A stretch of 64,000 nt of DNA from an uncultured Selenomonadales bacterium (GCA_900315155.1 OMYB01000006.1:62001-126000); one strand, 5' to 3'; positions 52,644-61,769 are shown, numbered from the stretch's first letter. Translations and numbers: made by a program. The notes: a model not told the origin generated them from the sequence alone.

Positions 52644-54722
52644 ATGGATACCAATCAGTACATGGACATGTTTTTGGACGAATCGCATGAGCATTTACAG
52701 TCTTTGAACGATGGCCTGCTGAGTCTGGAAGATAACATGGAAGATATTTCCGTCGTCAACGAGATCTTCCGTAATGCACATACCCTGAAGGGCATGTCCG
52801 CCACGATGGGCTATAACAAGATCGCGGAACTGACGCATGAGATGGAGGATGTCCTCGATCTGATCCGTAAGGAACAGCTCAAGCTCGACGAGACGATCAT
52901 CGATATCCTCTTCAAATGCGTGGATTCCCTCGGCCAGATGATCGATAACGTCGGCAATGGCGATCCGGAGGACCTCGTTGATGTATCCGACCTCGTTGCT
53001 CAGCTGAGCAAGATTTCCAAGGGCGAGGTCCCTGAGGCACAGGGCGCCGCACCAGCTGCCGCTGCGGCACCTGCGGCGCCAGCTGCGGGCGGAGATGCCG
53101 CTCCGGCATCCTCCATTGAGCTTTCCGACGTCGATAAGGATGTCATCCGCGAGGCGAAGGAAAAAGGCCTCCTGGCCGTCCACGTCCACATCCAGCTCGC
53201 AGAGACCTGCCTGCTGAAGTCGGCCCGTTCCTATATGGTCATGAATGCCCTCGATGAGCTCGGCGATGTCATCAAGTCTGTACCGCCGACAGAGGACCTC
53301 GAGCAGGAGAAATTCGATCATGACTTCGACGTCGTCGTCGTTACGGCTTCGGATATCAAGGCCGTCGAGGATGCAGTGAATACGATTTCCGAAATCGAGA
53401 AGTTCACGGTCGAGGCTATCGATCCGGATGCAAAACCGGCAGAGGCACCAAAGGCCGAGGCACCGAAAGCGGCTCCGGCACCAGCCCCGGCAGCGAAGCC
53501 TGCCGCACCGAAACCGGCTGCAAAACCGGCAGCCAAGAAGGCAGCGGCTCCGGCACAGCCGGCAAAGAAGCCGCATAAGAGCCAGTCGGTCCGCGTCGAT
53601 ATCGATAAGCTCGATACCCTCATGAACCTCATGGGCGAGCTCGTCATCAACAAGGTCCGCCTGGAACAGATCGGACAGACGAACCGCCTAACGGAACTCA
53701 CGGAGACGCTGGAGCAGATGGACCGCGTTACGACGGATCTGCAGAACATCGTCATGAAGGTCCGCATGGTCCCGGTCAGCTCCGTATTCAACCGCTTCCC
53801 GCGCATGGTCCGCGATATCGCAAAGGAACTGAACAAGGAATTCAACCTGACCATCGAAGGCGAGGAGACCGAGCTCGACCGTACCGTTATCGATGAGATC
53901 GGCGATCCGCTGATGCATCTGCTGCGCAACTCCTGCGACCACGGCGTCGAGATGCCGGATGTCCGTGAGGCAAAAGGCAAGCCCCGTGTCGGCGAGATCG
54001 GGCTCATCGCCCGCCACGAAGGCAACAACGTTGTCATCATGGTCACCGATGATGGTGCGGGCATCGATGCGGACAAGATTCGCTCGAAGGCCGTAGAAAA
54101 AGGCATGATCAGCCAGGAAGAAGCAGATAAGCTCGACGATGCAGATGCCGTCCGCCTCATCTTCCTGCCGGGCTTCTCCACGGCAGAGAAGATTACGGAT
54201 ATTTCTGGCCGCGGCGTCGGCATGGATGTTGTCCGCAGCAAGATTGAGTCGCTCTCCGGTCACGTCGATGTCGAGACGAAGATCGACGAAGGCTCGGTAT
54301 TCAAGATCAAGCTGCCGCTGACGCTGGCTATCATCCAGGCCATGCTCGTTCAGGTCCAGGAAGAGATGTATGCGATTCCGCTCGGCTCTATCGACAGTAC
54401 GATCAACATCCAGCCGACGGATATCCAGACCATCCAGAACAAAGAGGTCATCGTCCTCCGCGGTGAAATCATCCCGATCATCCGCATGGACAAGCTCCTG
54501 CAGGTACCGCATGTGAAAGATGCAGAAGACCTCTTCGTCGTCGTTGTCCATGCCGGCGAAGCCAAGGCAGGTATCGTCGTCGATAACCTCATCGGTCAGC
54601 AGGAAATCGTCATCAAGACGCTCGGCAGCCTGTTCACCGGACTGAAGATGTTCTCCGGTGCAACGGTCCTCGGCGATGGCCGTGTAGCCCTGATTCTCGA
54701 TGTCGCAACGATGATGCAGTAA
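52644..54722 (+). CDS. cheA: Chemotaxis histidine kinase CheA
   Basis: 692 residues. The HPt domain carries the phosphorylated His46 (FRNAHTLKGMSATMG); a P2-like CheY/CheB-docking domain (about 165-260) is flanked by Ala/Pro/Lys linkers; then come the dimerisation domain (SVRVDIDKLDTLMNLMGELVINK), the HATPase with LLRNSCDHGVE, DDGAGID and GRGVGMDVV, and a C-terminal CheW-like domain. It couples receptor state to CheY and CheB phosphorylation. It lies 19 bases after cheB. Confidence 0.97.
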   Translation: MDTNQYMDMFLDESHEHLQSLNDGLLSLEDNMEDISVVNEIFRNAHTLKGMSATMGYNKIAELTHEMEDVLDLIRKEQLKLDETIIDILFKCVDSLGQMIDNVGNGDPEDLVDVSDLVAQLSKISKGEVPEAQGAAPAAAAAPAAPAAGGDAAPASSIELSDVDKDVIREAKEKGLLAVHVHIQLAETCLLKSARSYMVMNALDELGDVIKSVPPTEDLEQEKFDHDFDVVVVTASDIKAVEDAVNTISEIEKFTVEAIDPDAKPAEAPKAEAPKAAPAPAPAAKPAAPKPAAKPAAKKAAAPAQPAKKPHKSQSVRVDIDKLDTLMNLMGELVINKVRLEQIGQTNRLTELTETLEQMDRVTTDLQNIVMKVRMVPVSSVFNRFPRMVRDIAKELNKEFNLTIEGEETELDRTVIDEIGDPLMHLLRNSCDHGVEMPDVREAKGKPRVGEIGLIARHEGNNVVIMVTDDGAGIDADKIRSKAVEKGMISQEEADKLDDADAVRLIFLPGFSTAEKITDISGRGVGMDVVRSKIESLSGHVDVETKIDEGSVFKIKLPLTLAIIQAMLVQVQEEMYAIPLGSIDSTINIQPTDIQTIQNKEVIVLRGEIIPIIRMDKLLQVPHVKDAEDLFVVVVHAGEAKAGIVVDNLIGQQEIVIKTLGSLFTGLKMFSGATVLGDGRVALILDVATMMQ

Positions 54723-54737
54723 GAGGAGGTACTTACG

Positions 54738-55205
54738 ATGGCAAACGAAGAAAACAAGAATGAATTGCAGGAAGGCATTCAGGTAGTTGCCTTCAAGCTG
54801 CTGAACGAGGAATACGGCGTAAGCATCCTGAATGTGCAGGAGATCCGCGACCTGACCAATATCACGCGCGTGCCTTTCGCTGCAGACTATATCAAAGGTG
54901 TCATCAACCTGCGCGGCTCGGTGCTTCCGGTCATCGACCTGAAGAAACGCCTTGGCCTCGCCGATGCACCTTATACGGATAACACCCGTATCGTGACGGT
55001 AACGGTCGGCGACCTGCATGTCGGTATGCTTGTGGATGCCGTCACCGAGGTCCTCACGATCAACAGCAAGCCGGTCGATCCGAAGAAAGCAATCAACGGC
55101 AAGGAGATTACGAAGTTCCTCAGCGGTATCGGCAATGTGGACGGCAGGCTCATCATTATGCTGAACCTTCAGGAAATCATGGATATGCCCAAGGAAAACA
55201 AGTAA
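54738..55205 (+). CDS. cheW: Chemotaxis adaptor CheW
   Basis: 155 residues, one CheW domain of two SH3-like lobes: VVAFKLLNEEYGVSILNVQEIRDLTNITRVPFA and YIKGVINLRGSVLPVIDLKKRLGL (about 18-75). It bridges CheA and receptors in the chemosensory array. AAGAGGAGGTACTTACG precedes the ATG. A 94-base gap with a hairpin separates it from cheC. Confidence 0.96.
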   Translation: MANEENKNELQEGIQVVAFKLLNEEYGVSILNVQEIRDLTNITRVPFAADYIKGVINLRGSVLPVIDLKKRLGLADAPYTDNTRIVTVTVGDLHVGMLVDAVTEVLTINSKPVDPKKAINGKEITKFLSGIGNVDGRLIIMLNLQEIMDMPKENK

Positions 55206-55230
55206 ACATTCCGTTCCTGAGGGAAAGCCT

Positions 55231-55253
55231 GGACGTGCCATATCGGTACGTCC
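55231..55253 (+). repeat. Hairpin between cheW and cheC
   Basis: GGACGTGCC (55231-55239) and GGTACGTCC (55245-55253) form a 9-bp stem with one G-U pair and a 5-base loop. No T-tract follows, so it is not a standard terminator; it may stabilise or process the mRNA. Confidence 0.55.
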
Positions 55254-55298
55254 TAGCTTCATATCGGGGCGTTATGCGAACTTGAGAGGAGAGAGCTT

Positions 55299-55916
55299 AT
55301 GTCAGAAGACGAATTCAATTTAACCCCTGTCCAGCTGGACGCTCTCAAGGAAATCGGCAATGTCGGCGCTGGCAACTCGGCAACGGCTTTGTCTCAGATC
55401 ATCAACCGGCGTATCGATATGAATGTGCCGAAAGTCGATCTGGTTCCTCTGGAAGCGGTTCCGGACCTGGTCGGTGGACCGGATGCCATTGTCGTAGGTA
55501 TTTTTATGCGGGTCTATGGCAAGGCACCGAGCAACATCCTGTTCCTGCTCCCGCAGCAGAGTGCGTTCTACCTGGTAGACCAGCTTATGGGAAGGCAGCA
55601 CGGCGAGACGAAGACGCTGGACTTCATGGATGAATCCGCTTTGATGGAGATCGGCAACATCCTCACGGGTGCCTACCTCAATGCGTTCTTTACGTTTACG
55701 AAATTAACGATGCTGCCATCCATACCGGCACTGGCGATGGATATGGCCGGCGCTATCCTCAATGTTGTCCTGGTACAGCTGGGGCAGATGGGCGATCAGG
55801 CACTGGTCATCGAGACAGAGTTCCTGTCTGAGGACGATGGCATCAGCGGCCAGTTCTTCCTTGTACCGGATCCGGGCTCTTTGGAGACGATTATTTCAGC
55901 AGTAGGAGTTGAGTGA
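55299..55916 (+). CDS. cheC: CheY-P phosphatase CheC
   Basis: 205 residues. Two phosphatase-type motifs are present: LKEIGNVGAGNSATALSQI (near 14-32) and LMEIGNILTGAYLNAFF (near 113-129), each with the Glu and Asn that position water on CheY-P. CheC is stimulated by CheD and supports adaptation in Bacillus-type chemotaxis. It is followed directly by cheD. GAGAGGAGAG lies upstream of ATG 55299. Confidence 0.95.
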   Translation: MSEDEFNLTPVQLDALKEIGNVGAGNSATALSQIINRRIDMNVPKVDLVPLEAVPDLVGGPDAIVVGIFMRVYGKAPSNILFLLPQQSAFYLVDQLMGRQHGETKTLDFMDESALMEIGNILTGAYLNAFFTFTKLTMLPSIPALAMDMAGAILNVVLVQLGQMGDQALVIETEFLSEDDGISGQFFLVPDPGSLETIISAVGVE

Positions 55917-55917
55917 T

Positions 55918-56403
55918 ATGCCAGAACTAATTCGAGTTGGCATGGCAGACTATAAAGTCGGCAAAGCACCGTCGACTTTGATCAGCTATGGGCTTGGCTC
56001 CTGCATCGGCGTGTCTCTTTACGATCCGCAGCTGAAAGTGGGCGGACTGCTGCATATCATGCTGCCGGACAGCACGCAGGCGCGTGCCAGTGATAATCCG
56101 GCAAAGTTCGCCGATACAGGGCTGCCACTGATGCTGGAAGACGTCCTGAAGCTGGGCGCCTCGCGAAGCCGCCTGGTCGCCAAGATTGCCGGCGGTGCCC
56201 AGATGTTTGCTTTTGCCAATGCCACGGATATCATGCGTGTTGGAGCGAGAAATGCGGCGGCGATCACAGAGCTGCTGCAGAAGATGAATATCCGCCTGAT
56301 CGCTCAGGATGTGGGCGGCACATACGGCCGGACAGTATCCATCGACCTGAATACCGGAATGTATACGGTCAAGACCATCGCAAAAGGCGAGAAACAGATC
56401 TGA
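55918..56403 (+). CDS. cheD: Chemoreceptor glutamine deamidase CheD
   Basis: 161 residues. The catalytic Cys lies in LGSCIGVSLYD (about residue 28) and the His in GGLLHIMLPDS (about 46-47), followed by KIAGGAQMF and DVGGTYGRTVSIDL. CheD deamidates receptors and binds CheC. ATG 55918 is two bases after the cheC stop and properly spaced from AGGAG; TTG 55909 inside cheC would add three residues. Confidence 0.95.
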   Translation: MPELIRVGMADYKVGKAPSTLISYGLGSCIGVSLYDPQLKVGGLLHIMLPDSTQARASDNPAKFADTGLPLMLEDVLKLGASRSRLVAKIAGGAQMFAFANATDIMRVGARNAAAITELLQKMNIRLIAQDVGGTYGRTVSIDLNTGMYTVKTIAKGEKQI

Positions 56404-56434
56404 CGGAAACATGGGATATAGTAGGTGAAAAGGC

Positions 56435-56836
56435 TTGGTTAAGTTTCTTATTTCTCTGGTGCTGGCAATCGTGGCAGCCTTCACGATTCTTTTTGCCGGT
56501 GTGGTCGGAGGCGCACGTATTAGCACGATGCTGCTGCGGGCGTTGGCAGGCTGGTTCGTAACAGGGGCTGTCGTTTATTTGGTCCTGCTCATCTTTGAGC
56601 TTAAGGGCTGGATGGCATTCGATAAGGACATTGCTGAGCCGCCGCAGGGAGATTTGCCGGAACCGGATGCTGAAGGTGACGTGTCTGGAGAGCAGGCTTC
56701 TTCCGCCATGGATAACGTTTCGGATGCTGCATCCGGTTTTTCGGATGGCGAAACGGCAGAGACTCCAGAGACATCCGGATTCCAGCCGATGCAGGCGAGT
56801 AACCTCACACATATCGAGGCTCCGCCAGAGTCCTGA
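56435..56836 (+). CDS. Membrane protein of unknown function between cheD and fliA
   Basis: 133 residues. Two membrane segments (about 3-25, FLISLVLAIVAAFTILFAGVVGG; about 32-55, LLRALAGWFVTGAVVYLVLLIF) precede an acidic, Ser/Pro-rich tail of about 75 residues. No enzymatic motif is visible. The tail should be cytoplasmic or external depending on topology, which I cannot fix. TTG 56435 follows AGGTGAAAAGG. Its place between cheD and sigma-28 suggests a flagellar or chemotaxis role, but this is inference only. Confidence 0.75.
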   Translation: MVKFLISLVLAIVAAFTILFAGVVGGARISTMLLRALAGWFVTGAVVYLVLLIFELKGWMAFDKDIAEPPQGDLPEPDAEGDVSGEQASSAMDNVSDAASGFSDGETAETPETSGFQPMQASNLTHIEAPPES

Positions 56837-56862
56837 GCACCTGAGAAAGGAGGGCTGCTGAC

Positions 56863-57630
56863 ATGGAACAACAGTACAGCGATGGCCGCGAAACGCAGGA
56901 TATGGATTCCCTGTGGCAGGCCTACGCGAAGGAGAAGACGGTGGAGATTCGCAACAAGATTGCGGAGCATTATCTGCCGCTGGTGAAAATGACGGCTGGC
57001 AGGCTGGCCATCAGCCTGCCACCGCATGTCGATCGTGACGATCTCTTGAGCAGCGGCTTTTTCGGCTTGCTGGATGCCATAGACCGTTATGACCTCACGC
57101 GTAAGAACAAGTTCGAGACCTACGCGAGCGTGCGCGTGCGCGGTGCCATGCTGGACTATCTGCGTTCCAAGGACTGGGTGCCGGTTTCCACGCGGCAGAG
57201 AATACGAAAGTATGAGCAGGCGGTCTATCAGCTGGAAAGTGAGCTCGGCAGGGCGGCTACGGATGAGGAGCTGGCAGAGCGGCTCGGGATTTCCGCGGAT
57301 GACCTCGACACCCTGGAGCGGCAGGTCAGCGCTGCGACGGTTATCCCGCTGGATGAATACCTGCACTACGATACGCCCGCTCCGGAATCGCAGGGCCCGA
57401 CGGCGAAGCTGGAGAAGCAGGAATTAAAGGAAATCCTGGCTAAGTCCATCGACAAGCTGCCGCCGAAAGAAAAGACGGTTGTTACGCTGTACTACTATGA
57501 AGAGATGACCCTGAGGGAAATCAGCCTCGTCCTGCATCTGACGGAGGCGAGGATTTCTCAGCTGCATGCCAAGGCTGTGATCCGCCTGCGCGGTTTCCTG
57601 GCCAGTGAATACGGCGACAAGGCGGTTTAG
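56863..57630 (+). CDS. fliA: Flagellar sigma factor FliA (sigma-28)
   Basis: 255 residues. Region 2 has LPLVKMTAGRLAISLPPHVDRDDLLSSGFFGLLDAIDRYD and FETYASVRVRGAMLDYLRSKDWVP (about 32-105), region 3 TDEELAERLGISADDL, and region 4 LREISLVLHLTEARISQLHAKAVIRLR. FliA directs late flagellar genes after hook completion, when the anti-sigma FlgM is exported. FlgM is not in this window. A fitting sigma-28 promoter lies before fliK. AAAGGAGGGCTGC precedes the ATG. Confidence 0.96.
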   Translation: MEQQYSDGRETQDMDSLWQAYAKEKTVEIRNKIAEHYLPLVKMTAGRLAISLPPHVDRDDLLSSGFFGLLDAIDRYDLTRKNKFETYASVRVRGAMLDYLRSKDWVPVSTRQRIRKYEQAVYQLESELGRAATDEELAERLGISADDLDTLERQVSAATVIPLDEYLHYDTPAPESQGPTAKLEKQELKEILAKSIDKLPPKEKTVVTLYYYEEMTLREISLVLHLTEARISQLHAKAVIRLRGFLASEYGDKAV

Positions 57631-57644
57631 GGCTGACCCGGTTG

Positions 57645-57671
57645 AATGAATGACGTCCGGAACGATTCATT
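57645..57671 (+). repeat. Inverted repeat between fliA and DUF342 gene
   Basis: AATGAAT (57645-57651) and ATTCATT (57665-57671) with CGT/ACG pairing inside can form a hairpin before the DUF342 ribosome site. No T-tract follows. Confidence 0.4.
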
Positions 57672-57693
57672 GTGATTACCTGGGGGGACAATC

Positions 57694-59337
57694 ATGGATG
57701 AGGAAGCAAAGACTTTGACGGTAGGAGACCGGGAATCCGGCTATCTGATGGAATTCCGCGAGGATGGAGTTTTCTTGACGGTCTATCCGAATACGACAGG
57801 GGAGAATCTCTTCGAATTATCGGATTTGCAGCAGATCCTGACAGACTACGGGGTAGAGGACTATAATATCCTGGAAATGGCAAAGACCGTCCGCAGTGCA
57901 AAGGGCATGCCGGTGCGTATCGCCTCGCACTTTGCCAGTTCTGCCGGTGGCGGGGCGGAGGCCGAGGTAGACGATCCTTCCCAGAGAAAGGCGGGGCTCA
58001 TTGTCGATGTATCCAGGGATAAGATGCAGGCAAGCATCCGCTATGATACGACAAAGGGAACGGTACTGCCGACAAAGCAGGAAGTGCTCGATGCGCTGGA
58101 GGCAAAAGGCGTTACGACCGGCATCGATGAAAAAGCCATCGAGGAGGGCATCCGGAGCCTGAATACGTTCGTGGCAGCACAGGGGCATCCACCCGTTCAC
58201 GGCGAGAATGCCCATATCGAGAGAAAGTACGATCTCAGCATCAAGGGCCGTCCGGCGGTCAACGAATATAACCGCGTGGACTATAAGAACCTGAATTTGT
58301 TTATCCTCGTCAAGAAAGGCGATCTCATCGCGGAGCGCATCCCCCAGACCGAGGGCGTTGAGGGCATCAATGTCTATGGCAATCCGGTTGCTGCGCACAA
58401 TGGCCGCCCAATTCCGATGCCGAAGGGCAAGAACGTTGAGGTGCGTGAAGAGAACAAGCTCTATGCGCTCATCGATGGCCAGATTGACGACCAGAAGTCG
58501 CGCATCAACGTCAATCCTCATCTGCTTTTGCACAGCGGTGTCGGCGTCGGCACGGGCAATATCGACTTTACCGGAAGCGTCGAGATCCAGGGCAATGTCG
58601 AACAGGGCTTTGTGGTCAAGGCAACGGGTGATATCCAGGTCAAGGGCCTGGTTTCCGGTAACGTGACGGGGCGCAATGTCTTCGTCGGCGGCGGCATCAG
58701 CGGACTGAATGCCGGACGTGTTGTCGCAGAGGAAGATGTCCATGCGGCCTATGTCGAAAATGCAACGGTAGAGGCAGGCCGCGATATCCAGATCAATGAT
58801 GTCGTCCTTCATTCCACGTTGAAGGCAGGCAAGCGCATCTATGTCGAACAGAATAAAGGCACGATCATGGGCGGGAATATCGCTGCCGGCGAGGAAATCC
58901 GCGCGAAGGTGTTCGGCAATCCGGCCTTTGTCGTCACGAGGCTTTCCGTCGGCATCAATCCATCCCTGCAGCGCAAGTATCAGGAGGCATGCAAGCAGTA
59001 CAAAGAGGATAAGCATCGCCTGCAGCAGATCGATGCCATGCTCAATACGCTGAGCAAGATTGATACGAGCAAGCTGCCTCCGCAGCGTATCGAGCAGATC
59101 AACAAGCTGACGTATTCCCGTTTTCCGCTTGCCGGCCGTATCCAGCGCACGGAAAAGAGCATCAAGCAGCTGGAGGAAGAACTCAGCAAGATGAAGCACG
59201 GCAAGATTTACATTTCGGATCGCATGTATCCGGGCTGCCGCGTGTCGGTCAATTCGATCCTCATGAATGTACAGTCGGAAATCCAGCACTCCGTACTTCA
59301 GGTGAAGGAAGACCATGTGGAGGTCGGTCCTTTCTGA
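57694..59337 (+). CDS. DUF342/FapA-domain protein
   Basis: 547 residues. An N-terminal region with LEAKGVTTGIDEKAIEEGI precedes the FapA domain: KGDLIAERIPQTEGVEGINVYGNPV, VNPHLLLHSGVGVGTGNIDFTGSVEIQGNVEQGFVVKATGDIQVKGLVSG and further beta-helix repeats (about 210-410), then a coiled coil (about 430-500). DUF342 proteins are common near flagellar genes in Firmicutes and Vibrio; their function is unsettled, perhaps in cell-surface or flagellar assembly. No signal peptide is present. ATG 57694 follows TGGGGGGAC. Confidence 0.85.
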   Translation: MDEEAKTLTVGDRESGYLMEFREDGVFLTVYPNTTGENLFELSDLQQILTDYGVEDYNILEMAKTVRSAKGMPVRIASHFASSAGGGAEAEVDDPSQRKAGLIVDVSRDKMQASIRYDTTKGTVLPTKQEVLDALEAKGVTTGIDEKAIEEGIRSLNTFVAAQGHPPVHGENAHIERKYDLSIKGRPAVNEYNRVDYKNLNLFILVKKGDLIAERIPQTEGVEGINVYGNPVAAHNGRPIPMPKGKNVEVREENKLYALIDGQIDDQKSRINVNPHLLLHSGVGVGTGNIDFTGSVEIQGNVEQGFVVKATGDIQVKGLVSGNVTGRNVFVGGGISGLNAGRVVAEEDVHAAYVENATVEAGRDIQINDVVLHSTLKAGKRIYVEQNKGTIMGGNIAAGEEIRAKVFGNPAFVVTRLSVGINPSLQRKYQEACKQYKEDKHRLQQIDAMLNTLSKIDTSKLPPQRIEQINKLTYSRFPLAGRIQRTEKSIKQLEEELSKMKHGKIYISDRMYPGCRVSVNSILMNVQSEIQHSVLQVKEDHVEVGPF

Positions 59338-59391
59338 GTTACGGTGGAGATAGCACAGCCCTTTTTACGGGCGTAGGGAGGGGACAGGACA

Positions 59392-59727
59392 ATGGATGTT
59401 ACGCCAATTAGCCTGCAAATGGTGGTACCGCGTTCCACAGAGGTCAGCCAGGTTCAGCAGAACCTGAATCAGGCAGCGGCCCTTCAGCAGGATTTCGAAG
59501 CCGTCCGTCAGAAAGAGGACGATAAGCTGAAGGAGAAGCAGGTGCGCCATAAGGATAATCCGGAAGATGGGCGTATCAAGGACAACGATGAGGATCATAC
59601 CAATCGCCAGGGATATGCCGGCGATGGCGGGCAGCATCGGAAAGAGACAGAGGAAGAGCCGCCGGTTGACGGCACGAAATATGCGGTCGATCCATCGAGA
59701 GGACATCATCTCGATATCAGCCTCTGA
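59392..59727 (+). CDS. Conserved small protein in the post-fliA flagellar segment
   Basis: 111 residues, highly charged and without membrane segments. The N-terminus MDVTPISLQMVVPRSTEVSQVQQ resembles proteins found at the same place after fliA in other Negativicutes, as far as I recall; the rest is Lys/Glu/Asp-rich and probably disordered. No enzyme motif is visible. It is preceded by GGAGGGGAC and lies between the DUF342 gene and the SwrB-position gene. A flagellar role is suggested only by position. Confidence 0.7.
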   Translation: MDVTPISLQMVVPRSTEVSQVQQNLNQAAALQQDFEAVRQKEDDKLKEKQVRHKDNPEDGRIKDNDEDHTNRQGYAGDGGQHRKETEEEPPVDGTKYAVDPSRGHHLDISL

Positions 59728-59787
59728 TCCCATCCGGGGCATCGGGGAACAGATTTACACATCAAAGGCAGGGTTAGGTAAATCAGC

Positions 59788-60555
59788 ATGGTCAATGTAT
59801 TTGGTTTTCTCATTATCCTTGGTGCAATCCTTTTCTTTTTTGCGCGCAGGCAGGTGGACAGAAAAAGACGTCCGGTTCGGGAACAGAAAGAGATACAGGC
59901 ATCGACGGATCAGCTCAAAAAGGAACTCGAGCGTTCTGCAGATGCGATTATCCATCGCATGGGAACGCATGTCAGTCAGCTCGAGAAGCTGATCCAGGAA
60001 GCTGATGCCCGTACAGCAGCCCTGGATTCCCGTATCGCCGAGTGCCGCCGCCTTGAAGCGGAGCTGGAAATCCGAACGGCGGAACTGTCGCAGCGGGCAC
60101 AGCAGGCGGTAGCCGCAGCACAGATCCATACGGCAGCCGTATCGCAGAAGATCCAGCCGCCTGTCGAGCGCGTGGATGCGCAGGATTTCGCGGCGGTGCT
60201 GCATGACTCCCTCGAACGCGATGAACGCGAACACGCATCGATGGCAGGACGCGGCCAGGCGGCAGGACTGCAGGCGGCCGTATCCGGGCAGACGCTTCCG
60301 CAGGGCACGGTGCCGTATGCTTCGCCTATCGAGGAAGATGTATCGATGCAGGCATCCGGCCCGGCCAGAGAGGAAGCAGAGGAAGAAGAACCGTCAGGAG
60401 AGGCCTCCGCTGCTGCTCATGCGCGCGCCCTGCTTCTGTCCGGCTATTCCGTGGAGGATACGGCCAGGGAAACGGGACTGGGAAAAGGTGCCGTGAAACT
60501 CGTTCAGGAAATGAGCCGCCATGCGATGGAGGAAGCAGAGAAAGATAGACCGTAA
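59788..60555 (+). CDS. SwrB-position membrane/coiled-coil protein (DUF6115-like)
   Basis: 255 residues. A short N-terminal membrane anchor (about 3-20, VFGFLIILGAILFFFA) is followed by a basic patch, a long coiled coil (about 36-115), a low-complexity region, and a C-terminal helix-turn-helix-like segment ARALLLSGYSVEDTARETGLGKGAVKLVQEM. In B. subtilis the gene after sigD is swrB, also a single-pass membrane protein that promotes basal-body completion. Position and topology match; sequence kinship is not proven. A terminator follows. Confidence 0.75.
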   Translation: MVNVFGFLIILGAILFFFARRQVDRKRRPVREQKEIQASTDQLKKELERSADAIIHRMGTHVSQLEKLIQEADARTAALDSRIAECRRLEAELEIRTAELSQRAQQAVAAAQIHTAAVSQKIQPPVERVDAQDFAAVLHDSLERDEREHASMAGRGQAAGLQAAVSGQTLPQGTVPYASPIEEDVSMQASGPAREEAEEEEPSGEASAAAHARALLLSGYSVEDTARETGLGKGAVKLVQEMSRHAMEEAEKDRP

Positions 60556-60565
60556 AATAAAAAGA

Positions 60566-60604
60566 AACGGTGCAGGATTTCATTTTTCCTGCACCGTTAT
60601 TTTT
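60566..60604. terminator. Bidirectional terminator between flagellar cluster and trpD
   Basis: AACGGTGCAGGA (60566-60576) pairs with TCCTGCACCGTT (60587-60598), with AAAAAG before and ATTTTT after. It serves the flagellar unit and the convergent trpD gene. Confidence 0.95.
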
Positions 60605-60629
60605 ATGGTTTGTAGGTTATCGGCATGCC

Positions 60630-61646
60630 TCAGGCATTCGACAGCTGGCGGAACTCCTCGAGTTTCTTCATGGCATCGCCGCAGGCAATGAGGTCGCGTG
60701 CTGTCTGGATGCCTTCGCTGATGGAGTCGGCCTGACCGCCGAGATAGATGCCGGCGCCTGCATTGAGAAGGACGATGTCCGTCTTCGGCCCTTTGGCACC
60801 GCTCAGGATATCGAGCGTGACTTTTGCATTCTCAGCAGGCTCGCCGCCGGCGATATCCGCTTTGCGGCAGCGTGTGAAACCGAAGTCTTCCGGCTCGATC
60901 GTATAGCGCCGGAACCAGCCGTCGCGGAACTCGCAGATGTCGGTCGGTGCGCTCATGGAGAGCTCATCGAGGCAGTCCGTGCCATAGATGACCATACCCT
61001 GCTTGACACCCAGGGAGAGGAGGACCTTCGCGATCGGCTCGAGGAGATAATCGTCGTAGACGCCGAGCAGCATGCGCGTCGGATGGGCGGGGTTCGTGAG
61101 CGGCCCGAGGATGTTGAACACCGTGCGGATGCCGAGTTCCTTACGGATGCCACCGACGTATTTCATCGAGGCGTGGTATTTCTGGGCGAACTGGAAACAG
61201 ATACCGATCTTTTCCAGCTCCTCAACGGCCTTCGCGGGCGGCTGATCCAGATTGATGCCGAGCGCCTCGAGGCAGTCCGCAGCACCGCACTTTGAGGAGG
61301 CCGCGCGATTGCCGTGCTTGGCGACCTTGACGCCCGCCGCCGCGATGATCAGTGCCGCCGTCGTGGAGATGTTGATGGAATGTGCGTGGTCGCCGCCCGT
61401 GCCGACAATGTCGAGGACATCCATGTCATGCTCGACTTTGAGGGCATGGTCGCGCATCGCTGCGGCTGAGCCGGAAATCTCGTCTATGGTTTCAGCTTTC
61501 GTGCTCTTCGTCGAGAGCGCGGCGAGATAGGCGGCATTCTGTACCTGCGACGTTTTTCCACTCATGATTTCATTCATGACCGCATAGGCTTCGTCATAGG
61601 TCAGATCCTGTTTGCTGACCACTTTTTCAATGGCTTCCTTTATCAT
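60630..61646 (-). CDS. trpD: Anthranilate phosphoribosyltransferase
   Basis: 338 residues. Motifs in order are [20 protein letters not shown] (PRPP and Mg site, about 78-97), [41 protein letters not shown] and the [13 protein letters not shown] segment (about 214-226). It joins anthranilate and PRPP in tryptophan synthesis. Reading the minus strand, ATG at 61646 is preceded by ACGGAGATGATA; the ATG at 61676 is upstream of that site and less likely. No other trp gene is near, and no attenuator or T-box fits in the short leader. Minus strand, convergent with the flagellar unit. Confidence 0.93.
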   Translation of the reverse strand: MIKEAIEKVVSKQDLTYDEAYAVMNEIMSGKTSQVQNAAYLAALSTKSTKAETIDEISGSAAAMRDHALKVEHDMDVLDIVGTGGDHAHSINISTTAALIIAAAGVKVAKHGNRAASSKCGAADCLEALGINLDQPPAKAVEELEKIGICFQFAQKYHASMKYVGGIRKELGIRTVFNILGPLTNPAHPTRMLLGVYDDYLLEPIAKVLLSLGVKQGMVIYGTDCLDELSMSAPTDICEFRDGWFRRYTIEPEDFGFTRCRKADIAGGEPAENAKVTLDILSGAKGPKTDIVLLNAGAGIYLGGQADSISEGIQTARDLIACGDAMKKLEEFRQLSNA

Positions 61647-61695
61647 AAAAGTATCATCTCCGTAGCAACTATACATAAAAACAACAATTATTTAG

Positions 61696-61724
61696 ATTAT
61701 AAGGCGTAAATGTAAATGTGTCAA
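61696..61724 (-). promoter_or_regulatory. Consensus sigma-A promoter of trpD
   Basis: On the minus strand TTGACA (61719-61724), a 17-base spacer and TATAAT (61696-61701): both boxes perfect. The start codon lies about 50 bases downstream. Confidence 0.92.
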
Positions 61725-61769
61725 TCGTCAGAAAGGCAAAGTGTCTATTTTTTGATTTCGTGAAAGAAA

